This document shows, piece after piece, positions 37,228 through 45,528 of a DNA stretch of 64,000 bases. A model generated the notes under the pieces. The model saw only the letters and a list, made by a program, of their open reading frames with translations, was not told where the DNA came from and made no database searches. The first letter of the stretch is position 1. Each line of letters opens with the position of its first letter. Source of the DNA: CAWEBF01 sp963807235 (lineage in GTDB: Bacteria; Acidobacteriota; Vicinamibacteria; Vicinamibacterales; UBA2999); contig CAWEBF010000014.1 in the NCBI GenBank assembly GCA_963807235.1, positions 1 through 64,000 on the forward strand, in the 5' to 3' direction. A program made the translations under genes and the position numbers.

Positions 37228-38892
37228 TCACGCCGCAACGCCGTCCCGCAGCGCCTCCCGCAACAGGGGTTCCACCTCGAGGATCAAGGCCACGCGGCCC
37301 GACCCGAGGATGGCCGAGCCCGAAAGGCCCGGCACCTCGCCCAACACGCGGGCGAGCGGCTTGATTACCGTCTGGCTCTCTCCGAGCAACCGGTCCACGA
37401 CCAGCCCGACATGCTGGTCGTAGTAGCGCAGCACGAGCACGTTCTCGCGCACCGGCGGCTCGCCGGTACAGGCGAAGTGCTCGCGAAGGCGCAGATACGG
37501 CAGCGGCCGGCCCCGCAGGCTCAGGACGCCGCGGCCGGCCGGCGTCGAACCCCGCGGAAACTCCAGGCACTCGACCACTGCGTCGAGCGGCACCACGTAC
37601 GTGTCCTCGCCGATGCCCACGGAAAAGCCGCGGATGATGGCGAGCGTGAGCGGCAGCCGCAATGTCACGGTCGTACCCGTGCCCGGGCGCCCGTCCATCG
37701 CGATGGACCCTCGGAGCCGCTCCACGTTGCGGCGGACCACATCCATGCCGACTCCGCGCCCCGAGAACTCGGTCACACGCGCGGCGGTCGAGAAGCCCGG
37801 CTCCAGGAGCAGCCGGAACAACTCCCCGTCGGGCATGCCCTCCAGCTCGCGGCGATCGCCGTTGGCGCGCGCGCGCGCGATGATGCGATCGCGGTGCAGG
37901 CCCGCGCCGTCGTCCTCGATCTGGATCACGATCGACCCGCCTTCGTGCCGTGCGTGCAGGTGGATGCGGCCGACGGGATCCTTTCCGGCCGCGCGGCGCA
38001 CGTCGGGCGTTTCGATGCCGTGGTCCACCGCGTTGCGGACGAGGTGCGTGAGGGGATCGCGCAGGTGCTCGATGACGTTCGTGTCCACGTCCACGTCTTC
38101 GCCCGAGAGCACCAGCTGGGCCTGTTTGCCCCCGCCGGTCGCCACATCGCGCACGGTGCGGAAGAACTGGCGGAAGGTGGGCCCGAGGGGCACCATCCGG
38201 ATCTTCATCACTTCTTCCTGGAGATCCAGGAACAGCCGATCGGCCGCGCTATGCGCCTCGATGACCGAATCCAGGTGGCCGCTCTGCCGGCTTTGATCGA
38301 GCAGGTCGTTCAGACGCTCGCGCGCCACGGCGATCTCGCCGGTCAGGTTCATCATCCGATCCAGCTTGTCGATGTCCACGCGCAGCGTCTGGGAACGGCT
38401 GAAGGCGTGCTCCAGGTCCACCCAGCGCCGGCCGATGCTGGCCCGCCGCTCGTCGGCCGTCTGAGCGCTCTCAGGAGCGTGCGGCGTGTCGGCCGCGCGC
38501 GCGGCCGCGGTTCCGAGCCGCCGCATCAGTTCGTGGTGTTCCTGGCCCAGCTCGTGTGAGTCCTCGAGCGCGGCCCGTACCAGGTCCCTCAAGCCGTCCA
38601 CGGCTTCGAGCAGCACGGTAGCCAGATCGGTCGACAGCCTCAACGTGCCGGAGCGGATCGGGTCCAGCACGTCCTCGAGGGCATGCGCGAACTTGGCGAG
38701 CGCCGGGAAGCCGAGCCCCGCGGCATTGCCCTTGATCGTGTGCGCCGCCCGGAAGATCGACTGCAGTGTTTCCGCGTCGTCGGGCATGGACTCCAGGCGC
38801 ACGAGGGCTTCCTCCATCTCGCGGAGGTTGTCCTCGGTTTCGGCACTGAAGGTGGCCAGGAGCGCGTCGGGGCTGAGGTCGAACGGCTCCAT
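37228..38892 (-). CDS. cheA: chemotaxis histidine kinase CheA, apparently without a P2 domain
   Basis: A 554-residue CheA. P1 has the phosphoacceptor histidine in FRAAHTIKGNAAGLGF (near residue 50). A short linker leads straight to the P3 dimerisation helices (VDIDKLDRMMNLTGEIAVARERL). P4 has N-box HLVRNAVDHGIE, G1 DDGAGL and G2 GRGVGMDVVRRNVERL, and P5 is CheW-like (FSVGIGEDTYVVPLDAVVEC). At most about 30 residues separate P1 from P3, too little for a CheY-binding P2. The ATG shares its A with the cheD stop (TAATG). Confidence 0.94.
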   Translation of the reverse strand: MEPFDLSPDALLATFSAETEDNLREMEEALVRLESMPDDAETLQSIFRAAHTIKGNAAGLGFPALAKFAHALEDVLDPIRSGTLRLSTDLATVLLEAVDGLRDLVRAALEDSHELGQEHHELMRRLGTAAARAADTPHAPESAQTADERRASIGRRWVDLEHAFSRSQTLRVDIDKLDRMMNLTGEIAVARERLNDLLDQSRQSGHLDSVIEAHSAADRLFLDLQEEVMKIRMVPLGPTFRQFFRTVRDVATGGGKQAQLVLSGEDVDVDTNVIEHLRDPLTHLVRNAVDHGIETPDVRRAAGKDPVGRIHLHARHEGGSIVIQIEDDGAGLHRDRIIARARANGDRRELEGMPDGELFRLLLEPGFSTAARVTEFSGRGVGMDVVRRNVERLRGSIAMDGRPGTGTTVTLRLPLTLAIIRGFSVGIGEDTYVVPLDAVVECLEFPRGSTPAGRGVLSLRGRPLPYLRLREHFACTGEPPVRENVLVLRYYDQHVGLVVDRLLGESQTVIKPLARVLGEVPGLSGSAILGSGRVALILEVEPLLREALRDGVAA

Positions 38893-39413
38893 TACAGGCT
38901 CCTCACCCACGCGGACCCGTCGTGCGAGTGGAAGATCAGCTTGCGGCCCCGCTCCCCGTCCACGTCCTCGGCCACGACCGGGATGCGCTCCTCGAGCAGG
39001 ACGGCCCGGGCCATCGCGACGTTCTTCTGTCCCAGGTGGCCGCTCGTAGTTCGAAAGGCACTCAGCATCGATGCCCCGCCGAAGAGCTTGGCTTGCAGCC
39101 GGGCGCGGTTCGCGCCCGCGCTGAGCAACGACTCGATCAGCCAGCGCACGGCCACGTTGCCGAAGCGCGGCGAGGGAGCGCTATTCTCGGGCCCGACAGG
39201 CAGCAGGAAGTGGTTCAGCCCGCCCACCTGGGCGTTGGGATCGAAGAGCGCCACGGCTACGCACGAGCCCAGAATCGTGGACACCCGGGAGGGCGAGGCG
39301 GACACGTACAGGTGTCCGGCGTGCAAGTAGGCGCTCGGCAGGCTGCGCGCCTCGGCAGGATACGGATGCCAGTCCACGACCGGCACGACGGGGGGCTCGA
39401 CTCCGGTTCTCAC
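38892..39413 (-). CDS. cheD: chemoreceptor glutamine deamidase CheD, canonical copy
   Basis: A 173-residue CheD. The catalytic cysteine and histidine are both present, in STILGSCVAVALFD and GGLNHFLLP, and the C-terminal strand segment is GRKLIFHSHDG. CheD deamidates receptor glutamines and, in Bacillus and Thermotoga, binds CheC phosphatases. The GTG at 39413 overlaps the upstream stop in GTGA. A second, degenerate CheD-like protein is encoded at 41301-41861. Confidence 0.9.
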   Translation of the reverse strand: MRTGVEPPVVPVVDWHPYPAEARSLPSAYLHAGHLYVSASPSRVSTILGSCVAVALFDPNAQVGGLNHFLLPVGPENSAPSPRFGNVAVRWLIESLLSAGANRARLQAKLFGGASMLSAFRTTSGHLGQKNVAMARAVLLEERIPVVAEDVDGERGRKLIFHSHDGSAWVRSL

Positions 39414-39985
39414 GGACGCGCCTCGCCCTCCGGCCGGGACAGGAGCAGTGCCGACGCGACGTGCGTGGACAGCAGATCGAAGAGGGCGAGATCGCCGGCC
39501 TCGAGCAACGACTTGTGCGGCAGCAACCGGAAGATGGCCAACACCCCTACGACCGAGCCGCGGACCCGCAGCGGCAGGCAGGCCGTGATCGAGGCGTCGC
39601 TGCCTGGAACGCCTGCCCCGCCCGCACGGCGGATGAACGGCTTCCCGGTCGAGGCCACGGCACCGATGATGCCCGTGGACACGTCGGCCAGGGCGTCGCC
39701 GATCACGCCCGAGGCATCCACGAGCCGGGCGTGACCGCCGGCCACGTCGAACAGCGCAAACTCTTCGGAGCCGACCAGGTTGGCCACGATCTCCCGCACC
39801 GCCGCCACCACGCCTGCCTGATCGGCCGCGCCGTGGAGGCTGTTGACCGCCACCAGGAGATTGGCCAGCTCTCCGACATACTGTTGGGTGCCGAGGAGGC
39901 GTTCGGACAGGACGTCGTTCTCGCGCAGGATCGTCTCCAGCGGATCGGTTGCCGCGTGCATGTCAGCCTCGGTGCGGAATGGCAT
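39410..39985 (-). CDS. GAF-domain protein in the chemosensory operon
   Basis: A 191-residue soluble protein. A short coiled-coil N-terminus (LETILRENDVLSERLLGTQQYVGELANLLVAV) leads into a GAF domain (residues 50-180: VVAAVREIVANLVGSEEFALFDV, GIIGAVASTGKPFIRRAG, ITACLPLRVRGSVVGVLAIFRL). No cysteine or histidine suggests haem or iron-sulfur binding, so ligand sensing is unproven. It may bring a cytosolic signal to the array. Its start ATG lies 5 bases after the preceding receiver stop. Confidence 0.85.
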   Translation of the reverse strand: MPFRTEADMHAATDPLETILRENDVLSERLLGTQQYVGELANLLVAVNSLHGAADQAGVVAAVREIVANLVGSEEFALFDVAGGHARLVDASGVIGDALADVSTGIIGAVASTGKPFIRRAGGAGVPGSDASITACLPLRVRGSVVGVLAIFRLLPHKSLLEAGDLALFDLLSTHVASALLLSRPEGEARP

Positions 39986-39990
39986 CTTGG

Positions 39991-40362
39991 CTAGTCCCCA
40001 AGGAGGTTGCGGACTTTCGACAGCAGCTCGATGCCGTTGATCGGCTTGGTCACGTAGTCGTTGCAGCCCACCTCGTAGCCGCGCTCGACGTTGTGGGGCT
40101 CGCCCCGCGTCGTGACCATGATGATCGGCGTGTCGCGCGTGGCGTCGAGCCGCCGGAGCTCCCGGCACGCCTCGAAGCCGTCCATGTTCGGCATCACCAC
40201 GTCCAGGATGATCAGGTCGGGGCCGTTCGCAATCGCCTGCTGCACGGCGTCGTGTCCGTCGGTGGCGACGATCACGTCGTAGGGGCTGCCCACGAGGAGC
40301 GCGCGCTCCATCATCAACGCCGTCTGTGAATCGTCTGCCAGCAGGATCTTTCGCTTCGGCAT
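39991..40362 (-). CDS. single-domain response regulator, CheY/PilH-like
   Basis: A 123-residue receiver: acidic pocket in ILLADDSQTALMM, phosphoacceptor aspartate in LIILDVVMPNMDGFEA, conserved threonine in PIIMVTTRGEP and lysine in YVTKPINGIELL. The protein has no output domain, so it probably acts by protein contact as CheY or PilH does. The sequence is closer to PilH-like than flagellar CheY proteins, by eye. It follows CheX by 29 bases. Confidence 0.9.
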   Translation of the reverse strand: MPKRKILLADDSQTALMMERALLVGSPYDVIVATDGHDAVQQAIANGPDLIILDVVMPNMDGFEACRELRRLDATRDTPIIMVTTRGEPHNVERGYEVGCNDYVTKPINGIELLSKVRNLLGD

Positions 40363-40391
40363 CTCGGTTGCTCCTCAGAGCGCTTGCGCGC

Positions 40392-40910
40392 TCAACGTGC
40401 CCGGACCTCCAGGGGTAGATCGTTGACGACCACGGTGCGGTGCGTGCGGTGGTCGCCCTCCGACGGCGCTTCGGGAACCCATCCCGGCGCCATTCGGGTC
40501 ACCCGCGGCATGTCGAGCAGGAAGGAGGCGTTCTCGTTCGCCTTGCTCAGCCACGTGCCGCAGACCATGTTGGCGAACTCGCCCACCCCGTCGAGCAGCT
40601 GGTGGTCCTTGATCGTCGATTCCGGAGGCAGGCCCAGCAGCGAGACGACGAGCCATGTGCCCAGCCGCTCGGGGAGGACGACCTCCACGAGTCCCGTGGA
40701 CGCCCCGCGAAACCCCACCGCCGCGTTGAGCCATCGGCCCGACGGTCCCTGGCCCCGCTCGGCCCGCACCTGCTCCACGAGCGCCTGGAACTGGGGCGTG
40801 TCGCACGACTCCACGAACACGAAGTAGGCGTTCTCGCAGACGTCGATGACCGCGCTTTGCAGCGCGTCCTGGTCAGAGGACGTCAGCACTGGCGATTTGA
40901 CAGAGGACAT
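40392..40910 (-). CDS. cheX: CheX/CheC-family phosphatase
   Basis: A 172-residue protein with the CheC/CheX/FliY phosphatase signature E-x2-N in LLDGVGEFANMVCGTWLSKANE (one copy, as in CheX). These enzymes dephosphorylate CheY-P. The N-terminal part (AVIDVCENAYFVFVE, STGLVEVVLPERLGTWLVVSLLG) fits the CheX fold. The gene start overlaps the end of the following receiver gene by 38 bases, an unusually long overlap that ties the two products together. Confidence 0.85.
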   Translation of the reverse strand: MSSVKSPVLTSSDQDALQSAVIDVCENAYFVFVESCDTPQFQALVEQVRAERGQGPSGRWLNAAVGFRGASTGLVEVVLPERLGTWLVVSLLGLPPESTIKDHQLLDGVGEFANMVCGTWLSKANENASFLLDMPRVTRMAPGWVPEAPSEGDHRTHRTVVVNDLPLEVRAR

Positions 40911-41292
40911 CTCGCACCACCTCCGGACGAAACGGCTTCTCGACGTACAAGCTGACCTTCAGCTCGCGTGCCTCCTCGCGGCGCAGCCTCGACCCGTCGG
41001 TCGAGATGACGATGCGAAGGACGTCCTTCCACTCGGGTCGCTCCGCCATTTCGCGCAGCAGCTCCATCCCGTTCATCACCGGCATGTTCACGTCGGTGAA
41101 CACGGCCTGGATGGAGTGGGTCTCGAGGACCTTCAGCGCCTCGGCGCCGTTGGGCGCCTGGTAGATCGCGCCGATCGGCAGGTCGGCCAGGCCGATGACG
41201 CGATAGAGCAGCGCCCGCATGGTCGCCGAGTCGTCCACGATGAGGACGTTGAGCGGCGTCATCGTCGCCGCGCCCTGCGTGTTCGTGTTCAT
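40873..41292 (-). CDS. single-domain response regulator, CheY-like
   Basis: A 139-residue receiver starting at the ATG at 41292 (a basic pocket upstream, MNTNTQG). It has NVLIVDDSATMRALLYRV, the aspartate in AVFTDVNMPVMNGMELL, ISTDG and the lysine in LYVEKPFRPEVV. The pattern is very like CheY, so it is the likelier direct CheA target of the two receivers. Its C-terminal 13 codons overlap the cheX start. Confidence 0.9.
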   Translation of the reverse strand: MNTNTQGAATMTPLNVLIVDDSATMRALLYRVIGLADLPIGAIYQAPNGAEALKVLETHSIQAVFTDVNMPVMNGMELLREMAERPEWKDVLRIVISTDGSRLRREEARELKVSLYVEKPFRPEVVRDVLCQIASADVL

Positions 41293-41300
41293 CTCTACTC

Positions 41301-41861
41301 CTATTCCGCCTTCCCGCCGTGCCCTGTGATGTCGTCGTCCAGTTCCACGACCAGCTGTCCGTCCTTGACGGACAGGGTCGCGCGTCGTGCCTTCGTGCCG
41401 CCGACGTCCTCTCCGTCGAGCAGCACCCCCCGCCGCCACAAGGCGCCGCGGGCAGCCAGGAGGTTCCGCTTGGCGACCTTCTCCAATCCGGCCTCGCCCG
41501 GCACGGCGGCGGCGCCCACGAGGCGCACCGTGCACCGGCCGGCCGTGCCGCCGTGGCGTCCGGCTTCCTCGAAGAGCAGCTCCAGCCCCGTGTCGGCGAA
41601 GCGCGCGGGCTGCGTTGCGGCTTCAGTGGGATTCGCCTTGGAATCAGGCGACGCGAAGTGCAGCAGGGCCGCGATCCCCGCCCCAAGGTTGGTCAGGCAG
41701 ACCACCACGCCGCTTTCCACCGGCGTGCCGGTCGCGATCACGTCCCCTTGGCTCGTGGAGATGGCGAAGGAGCCGGCATCCACGGTCAGCCGCCGCGTCG
41801 CTTTGCCAGCGCCGCCCGGCGGGGATCCGTCCTCGGGCTCGAATGTTCGGTTACCAGTCAT
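41301..41861 (-). CDS. CheD-like protein lacking the catalytic cysteine
   Basis: A 186-residue protein that aligns by eye with CheD along its middle and end. ATGTPVESGVVVCLTNLGAGIAALLHFASP occupies the place of LGSCVAVALFD...GGLNHFLLP, then LELLFEEAGRHG, RCTVRLVGAAAV, VAKRNLLAARGALWRRGVLL and GGTKARRATLSVKDGQLVVEL. The nucleophilic cysteine is a glycine (ESGVVV), while the following histidine (LHF) is kept. Deamidase activity is therefore unlikely; a scaffold or CheX-binding role is possible. It overlaps the PilZ gene end by 11 bases. Confidence 0.7.
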   Translation of the reverse strand: MTGNRTFEPEDGSPPGGAGKATRRLTVDAGSFAISTSQGDVIATGTPVESGVVVCLTNLGAGIAALLHFASPDSKANPTEAATQPARFADTGLELLFEEAGRHGGTAGRCTVRLVGAAAVPGEAGLEKVAKRNLLAARGALWRRGVLLDGEDVGGTKARRATLSVKDGQLVVELDDDITGHGGKAE

Positions 41862-42279
41862 TGGCTGTGTCCAGCACGTATACGTTTTCCGTGGCGGCAG
41901 CAGGTTCGGAGCGGCGGATCGGCTCGGTGGGCTCGATGTCGTGCCCGTCGATCGACTGCGGGCGGTCGAACTCGATGGCCACCTCGTAGCTCATGGAGCC
42001 GTCCCGGTGAATGGTGGCCACGCGGGACCGCACGATGTGGCCCTCGATGCCCATCACTGAGGCGCCCTCGATGCGTACGTTGACGGCCGCGCCCACGGAC
42101 AGGCGAGTCTTGAGCTCGACCAGGAGGCCGGTGTTCGAGATGTTCAAGATGACCGCATCTCCCCCTGGAAGGAGCCGTGCCTGCCGGACGACGCCGGCTT
42201 CCGACGCGCGCATGCGGCGTGCGCGTCTCGCTTGTGCATCGGCCGCGCTCTCGGGGGTCTCGTTCGCTGCGGGCGCCAT
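41851..42279 (-). CDS. PilZ-domain protein
   Basis: A 142-residue protein with a PilZ-like domain: basic RRARRMRASEAGVVRQARLL at the N-terminus and the NISNTGLLVEL motif (D/N-x-S-x-x-G) about 20 residues on, then GIEGHIVRSRVATIHRDGSMSYEVAIEFDRP. The classic R-x3-R is only partly kept, so cyclic-di-GMP binding is likely but not certain. It links the chemosensory operon to cyclic-di-GMP or surface behaviour. It starts 1 base after the sensor stop. Confidence 0.8.
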   Translation of the reverse strand: MAPAANETPESAADAQARRARRMRASEAGVVRQARLLPGGDAVILNISNTGLLVELKTRLSVGAAVNVRIEGASVMGIEGHIVRSRVATIHRDGSMSYEVAIEFDRPQSIDGHDIEPTEPIRRSEPAAATENVYVLDTANDW

Positions 42280-42280
42280 G

Positions 42281-44870
42281 TCAGGCCGTCCCCGTCCGGG
42301 CGGCTTCGGAACCGGCGGCGGTCAACAGCTCGTCGGTGGGGATCGTCACCGAGGCCTGGGGCAGGTAGGCCGTGTAGGTCACGGATTCGTCCGAGACGGC
42401 CGCCACGGCGAGCGTGCCGCCCAGGCGCTCGATTGCGCGTTGCGCGGCCACGACACCGGTACTGGTGCCTGGAGAGGCCGTGGAAATGCCCCATCCTTGC
42501 GCGGTCAGCGACACGGCGACGTATTCGCCGGACCGGAGCTCCGCGGTGGTCGTCGTGACGTCGAGGTTGGCCGTGGCGATCCGCACGCGGCCTCCGGCCG
42601 GCAGCGCATCGTCGGCCCCCACCGCCAGGTTGACGAGCACTTCCTCCAGCACGGAGCGTTCCACTTCAACCAGGGCCAGCGACGGCGCCGGCTCGAACGC
42701 CAGCTCGATGGGCTCGTCGATCAAGCGGCGCATCACGGGCTCCAGCTCGCGCACGACCGCGTTGAGATCGAGCGGCTCCGGCACACGGGCGCCCCGGCGG
42801 CCGAACGCCACGAGCTGCCGGCTCAGATCCCGTGCCCGTCCGATGTGAGACCGCAGCGCCGTCACCTGTCGCTGCCCAGCCTCGTCGATCGCCGAGAGCG
42901 CCACGCCCTCGGTGGACTCGGCCATGTCGTCCACGGCGCCGCGAAGGTCGGCGGCGATGCCGGTCGTGAGCCGCGCCACGTCTTCCCAGCGGCGTGCGCG
43001 GCGGGCCTGCGCCTCGACCGCACGAGCCGTCGTCTGGTCCTCGACGACCACTTCGAGCCGCTGGCCGGCCGCATCGATGCGCCCACGCAGGCGTCCGGTC
43101 AGCCGCAGGGCCAGCAGCGCGCCATCGGCGCGCTTCCACCGAGTGTCGATGGGGTCCGCGGAACCGCCTCGCCAAGTCTCGATCGCGCGCGTCCATGGCT
43201 CGGCGTCCGTCAATCCCGACACCGTGGCCGCGGCCCCGACGAGCGCCGCTGGCGAGGCGTAGCCGAGCACGGCGGCAAACGCGGGGTTCGCCTCGACGAT
43301 CGCGCCCTGCTCGTCCACCTGGAAGATGCCGAGCCGCGACGCTTCGACGAACGAGTCGTACGAGCGCCACCGCTCGCGCTGTTCCTCTTCCAGCCGCGCG
43401 AACGCCTCCTGCTGGCGCGCCAGCTCGGCTTCGTGCTGGGCTTCCGCCCCTTTCAACGCGACCTCGAGGCCTTCGAAGGTCAATCGCGCCTGGCCGCACA
43501 ACCGTGTCAGGTCGGCTTCCATGGCCCGTAGCTGCGAGGCCTCGAGCGACGTGACGACTGCGGGCGGCTGAACGGCGGCCGTGGGCTGGCTCGCGGCTGC
43601 CGCCGGCTCGAGCGAGGGCTCGGGCTCGACCCTGGGTTCTGGCGCCGCCGCCGGCGGCATGCCCTCACGCTGCTCCAGGGCCACCTCGAGCCGCTTCCGG
43701 TCGGTGCAGTCGCGGAGGACCATCAGAATCGAATCCGGGACGTCCGTCTTCCGGCGGCACCGGCACGGCCCGGGCTTCCACCCAGCGCCCTTCACCCGTC
43801 AGCGTCGTGAGCGAGAACTCGATCGAGCGCTGCTCGCCCTCGGCCACACGGTGCACGAACTCAGTGCAGGCGTCGATGCAATCCGGCGTGAGCAGTGCCT
43901 GGAACGGCCTGCGGAGGATCTGGCGCAACTCGCCGGCGCCCACGAAGTCCAGGGCCACGGCATTCATCGCCAGGATGGCACCTTCGCTCGACAGGCGGAC
44001 AACGCTGGCCGGAAGCCCGTCCATGAGCGTGCGCAAGCGCGCTTCCCGCTGGCGCAGCGACTCCAGCTCACGGAGCTGATGATGGCGAGTGCACGCAGTG
44101 GCCAAGCGTGTGGCCAGCCGCCCTGTCCAGCCGGGCGTCTTCACCACGGACTCGGCAATTGCGGCCTCGAAGGTCCGAAGCGCCGTCGTTTCGTCGGGCG
44201 GATCCACCAGCAGCACCACGGGCACATCCAGGGCCAGCCGTTTCACGTCGGCCAACGCCCCGCTTGTGTTCGTGTCGCGCGCGCCGTGATCGAGCACCAC
44301 GACGTCGATGGCCGCGCGGCCGGCGGTGGCCTCGGCAAGGGCCTGGGCCAGCGGCGTCAACTGCAACAGCGAGCGGTCCGGGCCGGCGAGCGCCCGCTCC
44401 ACGAACTGGGCGTCTCCCGCGTAGGCGACACGCAGCGCCTTCGGCGCCTCCGGCTGTGCTTCGACGGACTTGGCCGCCGCGGCTTGCCGCCGGGCGACCG
44501 CGACTTCCACTGCGTCGGGCACGCGCGCGAGAAACGACGTGCCCCGCGTCACGCACTCGTCCGCGCCGGCCTTCGAGTACTTCTCGAGCGCCTGGTCCCC
44601 AGCGGCGATGATGGCGACCGGCAGCCCCTGCTGGCGCACGTGCGCGATGAGGGCGAGCGCATCGGGCTCCGCGACACTCCACCCGACCAGTAAGGCGTCG
44701 ACCCCGCCGGGTTCACGCAGACGGCGGCGGACCTCGTTGCCGTCGCCGGTGAACTCGAGATGGAGTTGGGGGTGCGATCGGTCGAACGCGCCGCTCACGA
44801 GCTTTGATTCCCGGCCGTCGGGGGCCAGGTACAGCACGTTGATCGTTTTGACGGGTCCCGCCGCTTTCAT
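42281..44870 (-). CDS. multidomain sensor: two receiver-like domains, PAS domains and a degenerate histidine-kinase core; one frameshift
   Basis: About 862 residues if one extra base near 43750 is removed. Order: a receiver-like domain without phosphoacceptor (DALLVGWSVAEP where D is expected), a second receiver-like domain (VVVLDHGARD, VVKTPGW), PAS (LPASVVRLSSEGAILAMNAVAL) with PAC (VPDSILMVLRDCTDRKR), a coiled coil, a second PAS (GIFQVDEQGAIVEANPAFAAVLG), then a kinase core. There the H-box reads RLTTGIAADLRG (A for H), the N-box VNLAVGADDALP (G for N) and G1 TAQGWGI (no D). Autophosphorylation is therefore unlikely. The ATG follows AAAGAGG. It leads the 13-gene operon. Confidence 0.8.
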
Positions 44871-45126
44871 TAGCCTCTTTTGCGCCTCGAGGTGTTACCC
44901 AAGGGGGCACGCGACGGCTAACTCGGCACGTCGCGCTGTTACTCCTGTGTGTGTCGGATCTGTGACGTCACGGCGTTAGATGTGGAATCCCGTCGGTTCT
45001 GGGCACCGTTGCGCGGATTTGCCGGAAGCGTACCGCGCTGGCGACGCGCGCGGAATCTACCGATAAGTCGGCCGGGTGTCTCGCGCCCGTTCGAGTCGCG
45101 ATGCACCAGGAAGAGAGTCAGGCTCC
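44871..45126. promoter_or_regulatory. divergent promoter region with two inverted repeats
   Basis: This 256-base gap separates the chemosensory operon from the gene at 45127 and must hold the operon promoter. It contains CGCGACG-N12-CGTCGCG (44910-44916 and 44929-44935), a perfect palindrome GTGACGTCAC (44962-44971), and GTTAC twice (44894 and 44938). These are candidate operators only; no -35/-10 pair was clear. Confidence 0.4.
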
Positions 45127-45528
45127 ATGACGCCGCTGACCATCATCGACAGCCCGTTCGCCACGCTGTGGTACCACCCCGGCCCGGGCATCGTGCACCA
45201 CCGCATCCACAAGTTCATCCACGGTCAGGCGTTCCGGGATCTGCTGCTCGCCGGTCTCGATACGCTGCAGAAGAATCGCGCGCAAAAATGGCTGTCAGAC
45301 GATCGGGCCAACGCCGTGCTGCGGCCCGAGGACGTGGACTGGAGTCACACTTTCTGGTTCCCGCAGACGGTGAAGGCGGGGTGGAAGTACTGGGCAATCG
45401 TGCAGCCCGAGAAGACCGTCGGCCAGGTCACGATGAAGGGGTTGGCCAACGACTACGCCCGCCAGGGCGTGACCTCGAAGACGTTCCTCGACCCGGAGTC
45501 CGCCTTGACCTGGTTGGACTCGCTATAA
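45127..45528 (+). CDS. SpoIIAA-like/STAS-related protein
   Basis: A 133-residue soluble protein: SPFATLWYHPGPGIVHHRIHKFIHGQAFRDLL, then KWLSDDRANAVLRPEDVDWS, WFPQTVKAGWKYWAIVQPEK and TFLDPESALTWLDSL. This matches a widespread SpoIIAA-like family of STAS-type fold found in many soil bacteria; function unknown. The frame is open to 45076, but the ATG at 45127, with GGAAGAGAG upstream, fits the family's N-terminus. It is divergent from the chemosensory operon and may or may not be linked to it. Confidence 0.75.
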   Translation: MTPLTIIDSPFATLWYHPGPGIVHHRIHKFIHGQAFRDLLLAGLDTLQKNRAQKWLSDDRANAVLRPEDVDWSHTFWFPQTVKAGWKYWAIVQPEKTVGQVTMKGLANDYARQGVTSKTFLDPESALTWLDSL

